Shown: positions 36,354 to 45,687 of the stretch, in pieces
How positions within the stretch are numbered: position 1 is the stretch's first letter
Layout of the letters: each line of letters opens with the position of its first letter
Source: Bradyrhizobium sp. 139
GTDB lineage: Bacteria; Pseudomonadota; Alphaproteobacteria; Rhizobiales; Xanthobacteraceae
Length of the DNA: 64,000 bases
NCBI RefSeq assembly: GCF_023074175.1
Contig: NZ_JADPKS010000046.1
Coordinates: forward strand, 1 to 64,000
Reading direction: 5' to 3'
Position numbers and translations under genes: made by a program
Notes under the pieces: model-generated
Seen by the model: the letters and a program-made list of their open reading frames with translations, nothing else
Told to the model about the DNA's origin: nothing
Database searches by the model: none

Positions 36354-37491
36354 TGCATAAGTCCATCAGCAGCCCCCGAGCCTCCGCCGACTCGCAATAG
36401 GTAAGTTGAAACGATCGCGCGCCTGCAACAATCCGCTTCAAAGCGAAAAATCCGGCCTGCGACATTCTCCCGTCGGCGGCAAATGCGCTCTCAATGAGCC
36501 GCTTCATTGAATCAAGCTGATCCAGCGCGGTCAGCTCGACGGAGCCGCTTGCAACCCGGTTCAAAAAGATGATCCAACTGGCGGAAAGGCAGCCGTTGTG
36601 CGCGTCCGGAATTGGCAAATACCGCACCTGAGCGCCGTCGGACCGGCAATGCGTCACGTCTTTCCAATCGCCATATAGCCGCGACAGCAATTCCCATGAC
36701 CCCTCCTTGAGAGTGAGAGCAAATGGAATTCCGCAAATGGTTCCGTCAGGCCCAATCAGCGCGACATCATCGCCGGCGTACTGAAATCCAGCGTCCACCA
36801 GCTGCAGTGTAAGGGTCGACTTTCCGGCTCCCGGTTGGCCGCACAGCAGCAAGCCCATACCGCACGTCGCAAGAGAAGCGGCATGGAACGCGAAGACCCA
36901 GCGATCGCTTCGGATAAGTCGCTCGGTGATGTGAGCTTTGATTGTGGGTGCCAAGGCTCCGGCTTCACATCTATGGATGCTCGCGTCATTCCCGCGGAAG
37001 AATACCTGATCATCCAGCACCATTGCCTCGATCGCCATATCGTCTTCGCCGCCGCTGTAGTCTGGAACACAAAATAGCGAGATCAACTGTTGCAAAAGGT
37101 TCGAATTTGCAGCCCGGACACTGATCTTGCGCCGACCTAGAACCGCCGAGAAGGTACAGTTGGCCGGCATTCGCCAGTCGAGGTCGAGCAACCCTCGATC
37201 AATCCAGATATTCATGGCCTGACGCGTGAACTGGCGCGCTGCGTGCTCGTCAATGCCTTGCTGGCCGAGCTCCTGATGCACGCATTCCAAAGAAGCGCCT
37301 TGTGCCAACTTGCACCAAATGAATGCCCCCACCTGGTCCAGTTCATAGATCTTCTGCGTTGCCTCGCTGAAAAGCACTGATCGACCGTCCAGCAGCGCAA
37401 AGGCTGCACTGACGGCCGGTTTCAACACCATCTCTACCGATGATTTTTCCAGCACGGCTCCAACCAAAACGAACGATTTCTGTCTCGCCAC
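36340..37491 (-). CDS. PqqD-like domain fused to an HPr-kinase-like domain
   Basis: A 383-residue two-domain protein. Residues about 22-105 resemble PqqD/RiPP-recognition folds (VLFSEATQKIYELDQVGAFIW, then a winged-helix-like segment ending DRGLLDLDW). The rest resembles the HPr kinase/phosphorylase C-terminal domain: Walker A LLCGQPGAGKSTLTLQLV near 212-229, followed by YAGDDVALIGPDG, the HprK-type capping region. This suggests a kinase guided to a peptide or protein by the PqqD part. The GTG start at 37491 lacks a ribosome site; ATG 37431, just before the PqqD fold, is an alternative. Substrate unknown. Confidence 0.8.
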   Translation of the reverse strand: MARQKSFVLVGAVLEKSSVEMVLKPAVSAAFALLDGRSVLFSEATQKIYELDQVGAFIWCKLAQGASLECVHQELGQQGIDEHAARQFTRQAMNIWIDRGLLDLDWRMPANCTFSAVLGRRKISVRAANSNLLQQLISLFCVPDYSGGEDDMAIEAMVLDDQVFFRGNDASIHRCEAGALAPTIKAHITERLIRSDRWVFAFHAASLATCGMGLLLCGQPGAGKSTLTLQLVDAGFQYAGDDVALIGPDGTICGIPFALTLKEGSWELLSRLYGDWKDVTHCRSDGAQVRYLPIPDAHNGCLSASWIIFLNRVASGSVELTALDQLDSMKRLIESAFAADGRMSQAGFFALKRIVAGARSFQLTYCESAEARGLLMDLCNGKA

Positions 37492-37654
37492 TGTGCCGAC
37501 GCGGCGGCGACAACATCCCGCGGTGCATTGTTCGCGGCGCCATCAAACGAACTGCAGTCGACGAGGAAATTCAGCCTGACCGCCGTCCAGCAAGTCCACA
37601 TTCGGCGCGGGTGCACATCACCCGACTGTGCTTCATCTCGAAATCACAACCCAG

Positions 37655-37900
37655 TCACGCCGCCAGCTGACTACCCTCGCCCGCTCTAGGTGGAGAAATA
37701 TTCAACACTTTTTCTTCAAGAAAGCTCGCCCGCGCGATCAACCGGTGAGCGTCCAGCAAATACCGGTAAACTTCGCGATCAGCACTCCGCTCTCTTAGAA
37801 CGCGCTCCTTCTCGCCGATGCTTACTAATTCCGCGCGCATTTGGGCCAGCTGTTGCGCAACCGAGGTAGAGCCATGCTTCTTGTGACTTAATTCCCACAT
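37655..37900 (-). CDS. Small helical hypothetical protein
   Basis: An 81-residue protein with an excellent GGAGGAG ribosome site 5 bases before ATG 37900. It is mainly alpha-helical and charged (VAQQLAQMRAELVSIGEKE, then YRYLLDAHRLIARASFLEEKVL), suggestive of a helical hairpin, with a short disordered tail. There is no signal peptide, no cysteines and no clear RiPP-like core. It precedes the PqqD-HprK gene by about 160 bases on the same strand and may share its transcript. No family recognised. Confidence 0.65.
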   Translation of the reverse strand: MWELSHKKHGSTSVAQQLAQMRAELVSIGEKERVLRERSADREVYRYLLDAHRLIARASFLEEKVLNISPPRAGEGSQLAA

Positions 37901-38618
37901 CGTCTCCTCCAGCCAAAAATTTGAAAAAATAGCTTACGTCATTGGCAGTAATTAACAACGGTATTTATGTCTTTACCATATAATCAAAATTTATTTCACA
38001 TTTGAACCCGAACGCGATCATTCAATACCAAGGACGCGCCCTGTGTCGAAACGATAACCAATGAAGGGGACGGCGTCGTTGAACCGCCGCGACGGGCTTG
38101 GCATCTTTCAACGGTATTGCCCACCCGCACGCATGACAGCACGAAAATAAAATTCGACAAGAGTCGCAAATCAGACCGACAGCGCAGAATTTAATTTGCA
38201 CATTGAATTGTGGCAGGGAAATAATTCAGTAGTTGACGAGAGTGGAGTGAAGCCAGTGATTGAGTTGGCCGATTTGCCCGCCATGGGCGGCATGTTCGTT
38301 TTCGTCGCGAGCGGCACAGAGCGCACAAAAGCCGCATCCGTTCAGATAGGCCGGCTTTTAGTGGCGCCCCAAACACCTTCGAGGGCGGCCGCATAATCAA
38401 TACCCACGAGCTGCCGAGCCAAACACCGGCAGCATCCAAGGAATCGCTCGAGCAGCGATCCGACCGGTTGGAGAAGCGCCGTCACGAGCAAGCCGCCCTT
38501 TGCTCGAACAAACGACCCCAGTGCGCGATGCCCCCCAGTAACCCGCACTGAAGATGACGCACTCCAACCGGCCGGTCCTCTTCGCTTTAATAACGAATAA
38601 TTCTTGAGGGAGGCTCAC
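37901..38618. other. Gene-poor stretch with AT-rich island
   Basis: About 720 bases between two divergent small genes. Positions 37915-38000 are AT-rich, probably the promoter region for the gene starting at 37900. ATTTAAT lies at 38189-38195. A weak plus frame of about 50-66 codons (to 38396) exists but lacks a convincing start. Nothing else is supported. Confidence 0.55.
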
Positions 38619-38831
38619 ATGGGTATGATCATGATCAAATGCCCGCAAACTGGTCGCGTGATTCCCACCGGTATTAAGTCCGACCGAGAGGCTTTCCTGC
38701 GGAGCATTGTATTTTATGGCAATACTCATTGCCCGGTCTGTCGGGCCAATCACAACTGGTTTGCTCGCGAGGCCTGGATCGAGGAGCCGGTCGTTCGGCC
38801 CGTGGAGATATTCGATGCCGCGCCGTGCTGA
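38619..38831 (+). CDS. Small zinc-ribbon-like protein
   Basis: A 70-residue protein behind a strong GAGGGAGG site 5 bases before ATG 38619. It contains two CPxx elements, KCPQTGRVIPTG near the start and THCPVCRANHNW at about 40, which together could bind one metal through Cys and His side chains. Small proteins of this look, beginning with IKCPQTG, are familiar in Bradyrhizobium genomes but have no known role. It is isolated: the next gene is 1.5 kb away. The reading frame in the other direction (38397-38903) is a shadow. Confidence 0.7.
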   Translation: MGMIMIKCPQTGRVIPTGIKSDREAFLRSIVFYGNTHCPVCRANHNWFAREAWIEEPVVRPVEIFDAAPC

Positions 38832-40384
38832 TGCGTACGTGGTTCGGCATAGACGCGAAGCTGAACTGAGTGGCATCACACGACTTCGGGCGGACGGCCT
38901 CATGTGGCGCCACGCTTGCCGAGTTGACCTGGAGCGGCGTTGCCGCCGACATGCACCGGCTCAATTGCGAGCCGGGCTTCAGAGAGGTCTTGACTATAGA
39001 TGCGCTCAATCCTCGCCTGCGTCGTGTCGCGGCACTCATCCAAGTTCTTCTTTTGAGGGCGGCATTTCTGTCATGACTGACTGAAGGGATGTTCGAAAAT
39101 ATTTCGGCGTATCGTCGTAAAGCGAACTGACGACCTGATGATCAGTCGTCTAGACGTCACATCGGCAGGTCGTCACAAACTCGAGCTTTCGGTCGTTATC
39201 CAGCAAGGACCTGTTTGGGGGGTAATGTAGTGAGTAGTGTGGTTTGCAGCCGCTTGGCCGTTCTGCGTCACACGGCGATTGAGCTCGTCAGCCTGTTTGC
39301 TCAATTGCAGAGGCTTCGCGAGAAAGTGCGGAGGGCGGAAGCGCGAAGCTCCGGAGAAAGACGGAGATCAGAGTTGGCGTCGCGGATGCAAAGGCCGCGA
39401 TCTAGGACGAGTTGCCGCATGCGGATCCAAACGTAGCGAGGGCGCGGGTGCAATTTTCAGCGGACTCGAACGATCGGTTTCAAAGATCGACGTTTGATCC
39501 TCCGATCACACTTTGACAAAGCCTCAACTCAACTCGGTCGCGCCCCAACAGGTTACCCGCGCTCAGGACGGCCGGAGCCTTCTTTAGCGAGACTTGCCTG
39601 TCGTTTCGGCGAAGAACGTAAGCCACCGTTGCGCGACAAAGCCTGGGACTTCGTCGGGGCAGCCAATGCCCTGTCTCAAGCGCGACGGCGCCACGCACGC
39701 CGTCGGCGACTTCCCTGGTCCTATCGGTTTCCTTCTGCCCATTACCTTTTTCACCGGGCAGCGCGAGGACCGGCAGGTGAAGTTTGTGGTTCAAGAACTC
39801 CTCGAAGCGCTGCTCGTCCTTAGGATGCGCCCGGGTAACGCGAACTATCTGGGTCCCGATTTGACACGGATGGTCCAAACACCCCAATAGACAGTGAACG
39901 GCCGGTTCAAATTGGACGTGCCGTCGGATCAAGCCGCCGAGTGCCGGCGTGGTGCTCGCGGATCTCTTCATCAAGCGGAAGGGCAAGATCGACGTTGCCG
40001 AACTCTATCGGTCGCCGGAAGCCAGCGCCTATGGCGACATCAACCGGGCCGGCATCCAGTTCCGAAGGGACTGCGATCATGGGCAACATTACTTTCAGCG
40101 GCCCGTGGACGGCCGCACGGCAAAGCGCCCGCAGTTTAGTGAAACACGACATACTAAATATTGCAAGTTGCGGATGGAGCTTAAATCTCGCGGGCGTTGC
40201 ACCCCGACGCCAATCGCGCCGCAACATTCAAAATGAGACTGCTCGTCAAGCCACAAGATGCACGCACACGTGCACGGCATCCGACTTCGGCTAGCCTTCA
40301 TTCAAGAGCCGAGAGCCTTTCGAGGGCCACGGGGCGCCGCGAAACTTCAGCCGGACAGAACTCGGCTACACAGGGAGGAGAACA
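38832..40384. other. Long stretch without a supportable gene
   Basis: About 1550 bases separate the accessory region from the catabolic operon. Several frames of 60-170 codons occur on both strands, but none has a good ribosome site plus recognisable sequence. The plus frame near 39949-40080 (VLADLFIKRKGKIDVAELYR) looks protein-like and may be a gene fragment. The dyads GACGAC/GTCGTC (39129-39150) and TTTAGT/ACTAAA (40135-40158) are present. The operon promoter must lie here or just upstream, but I cannot place it. Confidence 0.55.
40135..40158. promoter_or_regulatory. Inverted repeat upstream of the catabolic operon
   Basis: TTTAGT and ACTAAA separated by 12 bases, about 230 bases before the binding-protein gene. 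It could be an operator for the AraC-type regulator encoded in the operon, but AraC proteins usually use direct repeats, and a 6-base dyad can occur by chance. Confidence 0.2.
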
Positions 40385-41635
40385 ATGTCGAAATGCAGTG
40401 TGGGACTGATCGCGCTGAGCAGCCTTTTCCTTTCGGGCGCCGCAATCGCCCAGGAAAAGATCAAGGTGGGCGTCACCGCAACGCTGGAAGGCACCTATAC
40501 GGTGCTCGGCGAGGACGGCATGCGCGGCCACCTGACGGCGCTGAATGTGCTTGGCAAAAAGGTCGGCGACAAGGAGCTCGAATTCATAGTTGCTTCGACC
40601 GACGCGACGCCGGATTCCGCGGTGCGTGCCGTACGCAAGCTGATCGAGCAGGATAAGGTGCAGATCCTGTTGTCGCCGCTGTCGGGTGACGAGGGCATCG
40701 CGGTCAAGAACTTCGCCAAGACCCATCCCGAACTGACGTTCATCAATGCGGCATCCGGCGCGCAGGAAACCACTTATGTCGATCCTGCCCCAAACTTCTT
40801 CCGCTATAACATGGATGGAGCGCAGTGGCAGGTGGGCCTCGGCAGATACGCCTATGACACCAAGGGGTATCGCAAGATCGCAACCGTCGGCGAGGACTAT
40901 TCCTTCATCTACACGCAAGTGTTTGGGCTCGTACTCGAATTCTGCGGCGCCGGGGGCCAGATCACCAATCGCCAATGGGTGCCGCTCGGCACGAAGGATT
41001 TTGCTTCCGTCATCGCCGCGCTGCCCGATGATGTCGATGCCATCTATCTCGGCCTCGGCGGCGCCGACGCCGTGAACTTCCTGAACCAATACCAGCAGGC
41101 CGGCGGCAAGGCGCATTTGATGGGTGGTTCCATCATGATCGACCAGACCATTCTGTCCTCAAAGGGCAACGCCAAGAACGCGCTGGTCGGCACCATCGCG
41201 GCGAGCGGCCAAGCCGACACCTGGGACGATCCGAACTGGCAGAAATTCGTGAAGGCGTATCAAGACGCGTTTCCGCCCAACAAGCGCTTCCCGAGCCCGT
41301 CGCTTCTTGCGACCAACTATTACGGCTCCACCATGGCGCTGATCCTCGCTATGCGCGAGGTCAATGGCGATCTCTCCAACAACCAGGCCAAGTTCAAGGA
41401 GGCGCTGGCTAAAATTGAGATCGACGCTCCGAATGGCAAGATCAAGCTCGACGCCAACCGCCAGGCAATTGGCACTAACTTCGTCACTGAAGTCGTTGAT
41501 GACGGCAAGGGCGCGCTGTTCAGCAAGGTCGTGAAGGTGATGCCGAACGTAAACCAGACACTCGGCTATGATCCAGCGGTGTTCGCCAAGATCGGACTGC
41601 CGAGCCGCACGGTTCCGGAATGTAAGAAATACTGA
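40385..41635 (+). CDS. Branched-chain-amino-acid-type ABC transporter substrate-binding protein
   Basis: Periplasmic binding protein of the LivJ/Peripla_BP_6 family, 416 residues. A signal peptide (GLIALSSLFLSGAAIAQ) is cleaved after AIA, then IKVGVTATLEGTY begins the mature domain. GGGAGGAG precedes the ATG. It is the first gene of the catabolic operon and delivers the unknown substrate to the Liv-type permeases encoded from 42818. Members of this family bind amino acids, urea, amides or aromatic acids; the ligand here cannot be read. Confidence 0.93.
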   Translation: MSKCSVGLIALSSLFLSGAAIAQEKIKVGVTATLEGTYTVLGEDGMRGHLTALNVLGKKVGDKELEFIVASTDATPDSAVRAVRKLIEQDKVQILLSPLSGDEGIAVKNFAKTHPELTFINAASGAQETTYVDPAPNFFRYNMDGAQWQVGLGRYAYDTKGYRKIATVGEDYSFIYTQVFGLVLEFCGAGGQITNRQWVPLGTKDFASVIAALPDDVDAIYLGLGGADAVNFLNQYQQAGGKAHLMGGSIMIDQTILSSKGNAKNALVGTIAASGQADTWDDPNWQKFVKAYQDAFPPNKRFPSPSLLATNYYGSTMALILAMREVNGDLSNNQAKFKEALAKIEIDAPNGKIKLDANRQAIGTNFVTEVVDDGKGALFSKVVKVMPNVNQTLGYDPAVFAKIGLPSRTVPECKKY

Positions 41636-41663
41636 CGCATTCACGGTCGCGCGTTTCGCAACC

Positions 41664-41688
41664 GGGGAGCGACTTGCGGACGCTCTCC
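41664..41688 (+). other. Hairpin between the binding-protein and regulator genes
   Basis: GGGGAGCG and CGCTCTCC form an 8-base-pair stem (one G-U pair) with a 9-base loop. No T run follows, so it is not a standard terminator. It may protect the upstream message and keep binding-protein levels above the rest of the operon. Confidence 0.3.
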
Positions 41689-41755
41689 ACTCTTGCAATC
41701 TCTTCCCGGTTGTTGAACGCTGACCGAAAAGACAAGAACATTCGGGAGGGAAGGC

Positions 41756-42583
41756 ATGAGCCGGGCGCTCGCCGTCTTTCACGGCCGGTTCGGTCGGGCG
41801 ACGGTCTATCAGTTGAACCGCCCTTTCAACGTGCACGCACATCGCGAAGGTCATCTGATCTTCCATGTCGGCGGCCTCTCCGCATGCATCGACGTCTCTG
41901 AGGGGCACTACGATCTGACAGAAAGCTCCATCGTTGCCGTCAATCCCTGGGAGCCTCACAACTTCCTGCCGTCCGATCTCGACGGAGGCGCGATCTTCTT
42001 CGTGCTCTACGTCAATCCCGAGTGGTTCGCGCCGGATGCGCCTGGCGCTGACCGCCTGCGTTTCGGCCGCACCCAGTTCAAGCGCACGATCGCCCTTGAC
42101 AAGCACATCAGACGAACCGCAGCGCTTGTGTGCGGCGCACCGTCACTCTCCAGCCTCGATGCCGAGCTGCGGCGGCTGATCGATATCTGCTACGACGAAA
42201 GCTGGCAGCAGGCCGGGATCGCACGCGACGCGCGCGCGACGGGCGCCGTCACCGATTTCCGCGTGCGCAAATGCATCAAGCTGATGTCGGAAAGTCCGGG
42301 TGCCGAAATGGAGCTCGACACCATCGCGCGCGAATCCGGCCTGTCGCGACCGCATTTCTACCGGTTATTCCGCACCCAGACCGGCGTCACGCCGCATCTC
42401 TATCTCAATACGCTGATGATGGAACAGGCGCTGGAAGCCCTTGTCGCCAGCGAAGCACCGATCGCCGACATCGGTTTCGACCTCGGCTTCTCCTCGCAAA
42501 GCGGCTTCACACGCTTCTTCGCCGCCAATGTCGGGATGGCGCCAACCGATTACCGCCGCGCCGCCAAGGTTTTGCGGGCCTGA
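41756..42583 (+). CDS. AraC-family transcriptional regulator
   Basis: A 275-residue regulator. The N-terminal half is a cupin-like ligand domain (FNVHAHREGHLIFHVGG, AVNPWEPHNFLP). The C-terminal 100 residues hold two helix-turn-helix units: LDTIARESGLSRPHFYRLFR and IADIGFDLGFSSQSGFTRFF, ending in the family motif GMAPTDYRR. GGGAGGGAAGG sits directly before the ATG. It is encoded inside the transport operon, so it probably senses the imported compound or a product and activates the operon. Confidence 0.92.
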   Translation: MSRALAVFHGRFGRATVYQLNRPFNVHAHREGHLIFHVGGLSACIDVSEGHYDLTESSIVAVNPWEPHNFLPSDLDGGAIFFVLYVNPEWFAPDAPGADRLRFGRTQFKRTIALDKHIRRTAALVCGAPSLSSLDAELRRLIDICYDESWQQAGIARDARATGAVTDFRVRKCIKLMSESPGAEMELDTIARESGLSRPHFYRLFRTQTGVTPHLYLNTLMMEQALEALVASEAPIADIGFDLGFSSQSGFTRFFAANVGMAPTDYRRAAKVLRA

Positions 42584-42817
42584 TCGCGCGAAAAGATACT
42601 GACGGTCAAATGCACCAACCACGCTCTCGCTAGGATGTGGAGCGGCGATGCCGGAAGAGCATCGTCAAGTCCTGGGAGGACGCACGTTCATGCCGAGGTA
42701 CGCAGCCTGCACGGGGCTGTCCGATCCGCATTCGAAGAATGACGTAGAGCAGGGCCGCTGCCGGCTGATTGCTCATCCTTGCCCCCTGCGAGGCGAGGCG
42801 AGGACGGAGCGACTATC

Positions 42818-43828
42818 GTGACGCGCTTCGTCGAACGCCATCCGGCCCGGGCGCTCATCGTGATCATCGCTATCGCGCTTGCGCTTTGGTTAATCTTCGC
42901 GGTGTGGCCGCCCGGCCTTGAAGACGCGATCGGCCGCAAGCGCGTCTTCCTCAATGCCGTGTTCAACGGCATCACGCTCGGCGGGCTCTACTTCCTGGTT
43001 GCAAGCGGGTTCACGCTGATCTTCGGATTGATGCGCAACGTCAACCTCGCGCACGGTTCGCTCTATCTGTTCGGCGGCTATGTCGGCTATGCCATCAGCG
43101 CTTCCACCGGATCGTGGATCCTCAGCTTCATCATCGCGTTCATCCTGACCGCCCTGGTCGGCGTCCTGCTTCAGGTCGTCGTGTTCCGTCGCATGGAGGG
43201 TCAGGACCTGCGCCAGACGATGGTCACGATCGGGCTCTCGATCGTGTTTGCCGATCTCATGCTGTGGGCCTGCGGCGCCGACTTCTACCAGATTCAGACC
43301 CCGAACTGGCTGATCGGCCCGATCGAGCTGCCGCTGATCACCGCTATCAAATCCTCCGGCGAGCCAGTGTATCTGCGCTATCCGCTGGTGCGGCTCGTGA
43401 TCTTCGCTGCCTCCGTCGTGATCGGCGTCGCGATGTGGCTCGCGCTCAACCGAACGCGAATGGGCATGATCATCCGCGCCGGCGTCGATGACCGCGACAT
43501 CCTTGCTGCGACCGGTGTACGCATCCAGGTCGTGTTCGTCCTCGTCTTTGCACTCGGCGCTGGGCTGGCCGGCATCGCGGGCGTGGTCGGCGGAACCTTC
43601 CAGTCGCTCTCGCCCGGCGAGGACATTCGCTTCCTGCTCGCATCGCTCGTCGTGGTGATCGTCGGCGGCATGGGCTCGATCCCGGGTGCGGCGCTGGGTG
43701 CGCTCATCATTGGCCTCGCCGAGCAGCTCGGCTCGGTCTACATCCCGACCTATGCGATTGTCGTGACGTTCCTGATCATGGTGCTGGTGCTGGCGGTGCG
43801 CCCGCAGGGCCTGCTGGCGAGGCGCTGA
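42818..43828 (+). CDS. Liv-type ABC transporter permease (LivH-like)
   Basis: Inner-membrane permease of 336 residues with about eight helices. The family signature NGITLGGLYFLVASGFTLIFG is followed by GLMRNVNLAHGSLYLFGGY, and near the C-terminus VVVIVGGMGSIPGAALGALIIG is the EAA-like coupling region. I use the GTG at 42818, with GGAG 9 bases upstream; a TTG at 42779 is an alternative. The ending is 1 base before the LivM-like gene. Confidence 0.92.
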   Translation: MTRFVERHPARALIVIIAIALALWLIFAVWPPGLEDAIGRKRVFLNAVFNGITLGGLYFLVASGFTLIFGLMRNVNLAHGSLYLFGGYVGYAISASTGSWILSFIIAFILTALVGVLLQVVVFRRMEGQDLRQTMVTIGLSIVFADLMLWACGADFYQIQTPNWLIGPIELPLITAIKSSGEPVYLRYPLVRLVIFAASVVIGVAMWLALNRTRMGMIIRAGVDDRDILAATGVRIQVVFVLVFALGAGLAGIAGVVGGTFQSLSPGEDIRFLLASLVVVIVGGMGSIPGAALGALIIGLAEQLGSVYIPTYAIVVTFLIMVLVLAVRPQGLLARR

Positions 43829-43829
43829 C

Positions 43830-44912
43830 ATGTCCGTCACACACGATGCCCGCGTCCAGGTCCGCCCCGCCACTGCGCAGCGCCCGACAGCGCGCGCATG
43901 GCCCGACATCAACAACCCCGCGGCCTGGATCGTGGCCGTGATCCTGCTCATCATGCCGCTGATCGCCAACGGCTTCTTCCTGATCGAGATCTTTGCGACA
44001 ACGCTGATCCTCGGTACGATAGCGCTGAGCCTGATGCTGCTGGCAGGCTACGGCGGCATGGTCAGCCTGATGCAGCTGACTATCGCGGGCTTCGCGGCCT
44101 ACATGGTCGCGGTGTTCGGTGTCAGCGGCAACGCCAATATCAGCCTGGGCTGGCCATGGTGGCTGGCCGTCCCGATGGCGCTCGCGCTTGCGACGATGTT
44201 CGGCACGCTCGGCGGCGCGCTCGCCGTGCGCACTGAGGGCATCTACACCATCATGATCACGCTCGCGATCGGCGCGGCATTTTATTACTTCACCAACCAG
44301 AACTGGGCGATCTTCAACGGCCACACCGGGATCAACACCGTCAGTACGCCGCATTTCTGGGGCGTCAACTGGCGAGCCGATATACCCTTCTATTATATCG
44401 TGCTCGCCGTCGCCGCGCTCTGCTACTTCGCCGTCGAATACGTCTCCCGCGCGCCATTCGGCATGGCGCTTCAGGGCGTTCGTGACAATCCGCGCCGCAT
44501 GGCGGCACTCGGTTTCAACGTCAACGCGCACCGCGTCGCGGCTTATGCCGTCGCCTCCTTCATCGCCGGCCTGGCTGGTGTGCTCCAGGTCTGGAACTAC
44601 CGCCAGATCTCGCCGGGATCGGTCAGCGTCGGCGCCTGTATCGATGTTCTCATCATTGCGGTCGTCGGCGGAATCACGCGTCCGATCGGTCCTTATATCG
44701 GTGCGCTGGTCTTCGTTCTTTTGCGGACCTTCGCGCTCGATTTCTTGATCAAGATCGGGCTCGACGGCAATCGATTCCGGCTGCTGATCGGGCTCGGCTT
44801 CCTCGCCATCGTGTTCTGGTCATCAGACGGCGTGATCGGCCTGTGGCAGCGCTGGCGTCAGAGCCAACGCCCCGCTGCGAGCCGCCCAGGCGGAGGACGC
44901 GGCCATGGATAG
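43830..44912 (+). CDS. Liv-type ABC transporter permease (LivM-like)
   Basis: Partner permease of 360 residues. Membrane helices start at about 30 (WIVAVILLIMPLIANGFFLI). The LivM hallmark GYGGMVSLMQLTIAGFAAYM follows, and the loop GMALQGVRDNPRRMAALGFNV contacts the ATPases. The ATG directly follows the LivH-like stop, and the gene end overlaps the LivG-like gene by 8 bases. The N-terminal 25 residues are cytoplasmic and basic. Confidence 0.92.
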   Translation: MSVTHDARVQVRPATAQRPTARAWPDINNPAAWIVAVILLIMPLIANGFFLIEIFATTLILGTIALSLMLLAGYGGMVSLMQLTIAGFAAYMVAVFGVSGNANISLGWPWWLAVPMALALATMFGTLGGALAVRTEGIYTIMITLAIGAAFYYFTNQNWAIFNGHTGINTVSTPHFWGVNWRADIPFYYIVLAVAALCYFAVEYVSRAPFGMALQGVRDNPRRMAALGFNVNAHRVAAYAVASFIAGLAGVLQVWNYRQISPGSVSVGACIDVLIIAVVGGITRPIGPYIGALVFVLLRTFALDFLIKIGLDGNRFRLLIGLGFLAIVFWSSDGVIGLWQRWRQSQRPAASRPGGGRGHG

Positions 44913-45687
44913 CGTCGCGCAGCGCCTCTCGGCTGTCGGCGCCGGCGCCGCGCTGGAACTGCGCGGTGTAACACGGCTTTTCGGAGCGCTGGCGGCACTG
45001 ACCGACGTTACCATGACCGTTCGGCCGGGCGAGCGGCGTGCGGTGCTCGGCTCCAACGGTGCCGGCAAGACCACGCTGTTCAACTGCATCACCGGGGACT
45101 TTCCGCCCTCCTCCGGCACGATCCGATTCTTCGGCGAAGACGTCACACACTTTCCGCCTTATGAGCGCATCCGCCGAGGCCTCAGGCGGACCTATCAGAT
45201 CTCCGCCCTGTTTCCCGGCCTCTCCGTGCAGGACAATGTCTATCTCGCCTGCCGCGGCGTCTCGCGCGGCCGTTTCTCGTTCCTGCGTCCCGGACAGAGC
45301 GACGCGCTGATGCACGCGGCCGATGGTCTCGTGCAGGCCGTACATTTGGCCGCAGTCAAGGACCAGCGCGTCGCCGAGCTCGCCCATGGCCAACAGCGCC
45401 AACTCGAGATCGCGCTGGCGCTCGCCGGCGCGCCGCGCTTCGTGCTGTTCGACGAGCCGGCCGCGGGCCTCTCTCCGACCGAGCGGCAGGAGCTGATCGA
45501 GATCCTGACCTCGCTTCCGGCGCATATCGGATACATCATCATCGAGCACGACATGGATGTGGCGCTGCGCGTCGTCGAGAGCGTCACGATGATGCACAAC
45601 GGTCGCATCTTCAAGGAAGGCCTACCGCAGGAGATCCAGTCCGATCCCGAGGTGCAGGAGCTTTATCTCGGAGGCGGCCATGAGTGA
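44905..45687 (+). CDS. Liv-type ABC transporter ATPase (LivG-like)
   Basis: A 260-residue ATPase: Walker [15 protein letters not shown], signature region [16 protein letters not shown], Walker [14 protein letters not shown], and the H-loop [12 protein letters not shown]. The signature reads AHGQQ instead of LSGGQ, as is common in LivG proteins. GGAGG precedes its ATG. It overlaps both neighbours by 8 bases. Confidence 0.93.
   Translation: MDSVAQRLSAVGAGAALELRGVTRLFGALAALTDVTMTVRPGERRAVLGSNGAGKTTLFNCITGDFPPSSGTIRFFGEDVTHFPPYERIRRGLRRTYQISALFPGLSVQDNVYLACRGVSRGRFSFLRPGQSDALMHAADGLVQAVHLAAVKDQRVAELAHGQQRQLEIALALAGAPRFVLFDEPAAGLSPTERQELIEILTSLPAHIGYIIIEHDMDVALRVVESVTMMHNGRIFKEGLPQEIQSDPEVQELYLGGGHE

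Noticed and set aside
37434..37616. 60-codon minus frame upstream of the PqqD-HprK gene as a RiPP precursor
   Set aside because: GTG start without ribosome site, overlaps the kinase frame, and no leader/core pattern can be recognised.
38196..38396. 66-codon plus frame as a small gene
   Set aside because: TTG start without ribosome site inside an AT-rich island; no recognisable sequence.
39480..39986. 168-codon minus frame in the gene desert
   Set aside because: No ribosome site or recognisable domain, and overlapping frames on the other strand look equally good.
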